A stretch of 64,000 nt of DNA from Fictibacillus barbaricus (GTDB lineage: Bacteria > Bacillota > Bacilli > Bacillales > Fictibacillaceae): contig NZ_BMCE01000004.1 of the NCBI RefSeq assembly GCF_014635025.1, positions 88,293-152,292 on the forward strand. The letters run 5' to 3'. Every line of letters starts with the position of its first letter. The stretch's first letter is position 1. Under the pieces are notes generated by a model that saw only the letters and a list, made by a program, of their open reading frames with translations, had not been told where the DNA came from and ran no database searches. This document shows, one piece after another, positions 63,364 to 64,000 of this stretch. Position numbers and translations under genes: made by a program.

Positions 63364-63418
63364 GTATGTCTGTCAGAAAGACATACTCCGGCCGACATAC
63401 CTTTACTATGTCGGCCGG
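63364..63418. repeat. Tandem hairpins, one with a 12-bp perfect GC-rich stem
   Basis: GTATGTC / GACATAC (63364-63386) is followed directly by CCGGCCGACATA-cctttac-TATGTCGGCCGG (63388-63418). The half-sites share GACATA/TATGTC. No T tract follows on either strand, so this is not an ordinary terminator. A mobile-element end or protein-binding site is possible. Confidence 0.55.
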
Positions 63419-63536
63419 TACTATGAAAAAAAGGTGATTTACACTCAATTTTCATCTAGATATATTTATAATCATATACATTTTGTGGACATCCGATTTC
63501 TTACTTTACGAATATAAAACTGATTATAATTATTTA

Positions 63537-63588
63537 TATACCAAAGGTATATATTAGGTATATAAATTGCAAACCCTTGGTATACAAT
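63537..63588. promoter_or_regulatory. Cluster of GGTATA operator-like repeats
   Basis: TATACC-AAA-GGTATA (63537-63551), then AGGTATATAA, then TTGGTATACAA (63578-63588) within 52 bp. They look like repeated binding half-sites but have no nearby gene. Confidence 0.3.
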
Positions 63589-63821
63589 TATCATCGCGCT
63601 TTTATATACACCTGTTGATTTGGATCATCTAGATGTGTTGACAGAAGGACTAAATTTGTTGCCAATGATTATTTTGTTGTAAATAAAGATTTTAAGTTTA
63701 TTGGTTTAAACCAAATGTGCTTTTTATACAGCGTTTTTCACCTTAAGTTCGACATAGCAAAAGATTTCAAAAATCAAAAAGTCCTTTCTTATCCCATAAT
63801 CTCGCCCTTTTGTGGAATAAG

Positions 63822-63850
63822 AAAAAGCTGCCATTTAAAAGGCAGCTTTA
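63822..63850 (-). terminator. Terminator for a gene to the right
   Basis: AAAGCTGCC / GGCAGCTTT stem, T5 run on the minus strand. It implies a minus-strand gene ending beyond 63850, at or outside the window edge. Confidence 0.6.
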
Positions 63851-64000
63851 ATCATTTAAATCCTTTTATTTGAATAAAACTCTTGAAAGAAAAAAAAACA
63901 TTAAGGATATAATTTTGATATATTAATAGGAATTCCATTATTTATTAGCTAATTAATAAATTGTTGTTTAACAACTAAATTTCCCAATTTAAAATTCCCG

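Larger units (their letters stand above)
62590..64000. other. AT-rich non-coding stretch
   Basis: No frame is supported. It contains a strong GC-rich hairpin (63388-63418), a GGTATA cluster (63537-63588) and a minus-strand terminator (63822-63850). Otherwise nothing was recognised. Confidence 0.6.

Noticed and set aside
1..64000. CRISPR array, tRNA or rRNA genes
   Set aside because: No regularly spaced repeats, cloverleaf-like or rRNA sequences were recognised by reading; a tRNAscan or repeat search could confirm.

Overview
The window looks like a chromosomal segment from a low-GC Firmicute of the family Bacillaceae. The evidence is AGGAGG-type ribosome-binding sites, TTGACA/TATAAT-like promoters, T-tailed intrinsic terminators, two bacillopeptidase F-like proteases, an FbpB-like small protein, a TxpA/BsrG-type holin-like toxin and a YbxH-like remnant. 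I cannot name the species. No rRNA, tRNA, intact insertion sequence or CRISPR array was seen. Layout: 1-7.0 kb holds a YcbLMN-like two-component system with the start of its ABC transporter, a small lipoprotein and two secreted serine hydrolases, one fused to an erythromycin-esterase domain. 7.5-10.6 kb is an aldehyde dehydrogenase/acetolactate synthase-type operon. 10.7-15.5 kb holds two exported proteins that each carry two SnoaL-like domains, an FbpB-like gene, a WrbA-like flavoprotein and a DJ-1/PfpI protein. 15.9-21 kb is a second two-component system with an FtsX-type ABC transporter. 21.2-31.4 kb holds two large secreted S8 proteases flanking a secreted EEP-family hydrolase. 31.7-42.5 kb is a ten-gene minus-strand catabolic cluster (MFS, M20 amidohydrolase, hydantoinase-like, YeiH-like, UbiX, two cyclase-family hydrolases, SDR, UbiD, IclR). 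It starts from a near-ideal sigma-A promoter whose start point lies in a CcpA cre-like site. 43.1-44.8 kb holds a MntA-HepT toxin-antitoxin pair and a type I toxin with antisense RNA. 46.5-53.3 kb is a mannosylglycerate utilisation operon (PTS EIIABC, GH38 mannosidase, glycerate kinase, mannose-6-phosphate isomerase) with a broken RpiR regulator. 55.1-59.8 kb is an N-succinylamino-acid-racemase-type D- to L-amino-acid conversion operon with an intact RpiR regulator and a collapsed D-aminoacylase. 60.0-61.0 kb is trxB. 61-64 kb is an AT-rich stretch of decayed genes. The most striking unexplained structure is a promoter architecture present three times, always facing minus-strand genes. It is a 33-bp block of three 11-bp direct repeats (TTAAG/GTAAG/TTAAG), then exactly 18 bp, then a -10 hexamer. 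The copies lie upstream of the ABC transporter at position 246, the serine hydrolase/erythromycin esterase fusion, and the FbpB-like gene. This is the expected geometry for an OmpR-family activator, and the response regulator at 1342-2034 is the natural candidate. The second two-component system has its own different 3 x 11-bp repeat before its transporter. These suggest a small cell-envelope or antibiotic-stress regulon. Frameshift calls at homopolymer runs could partly be sequencing errors.
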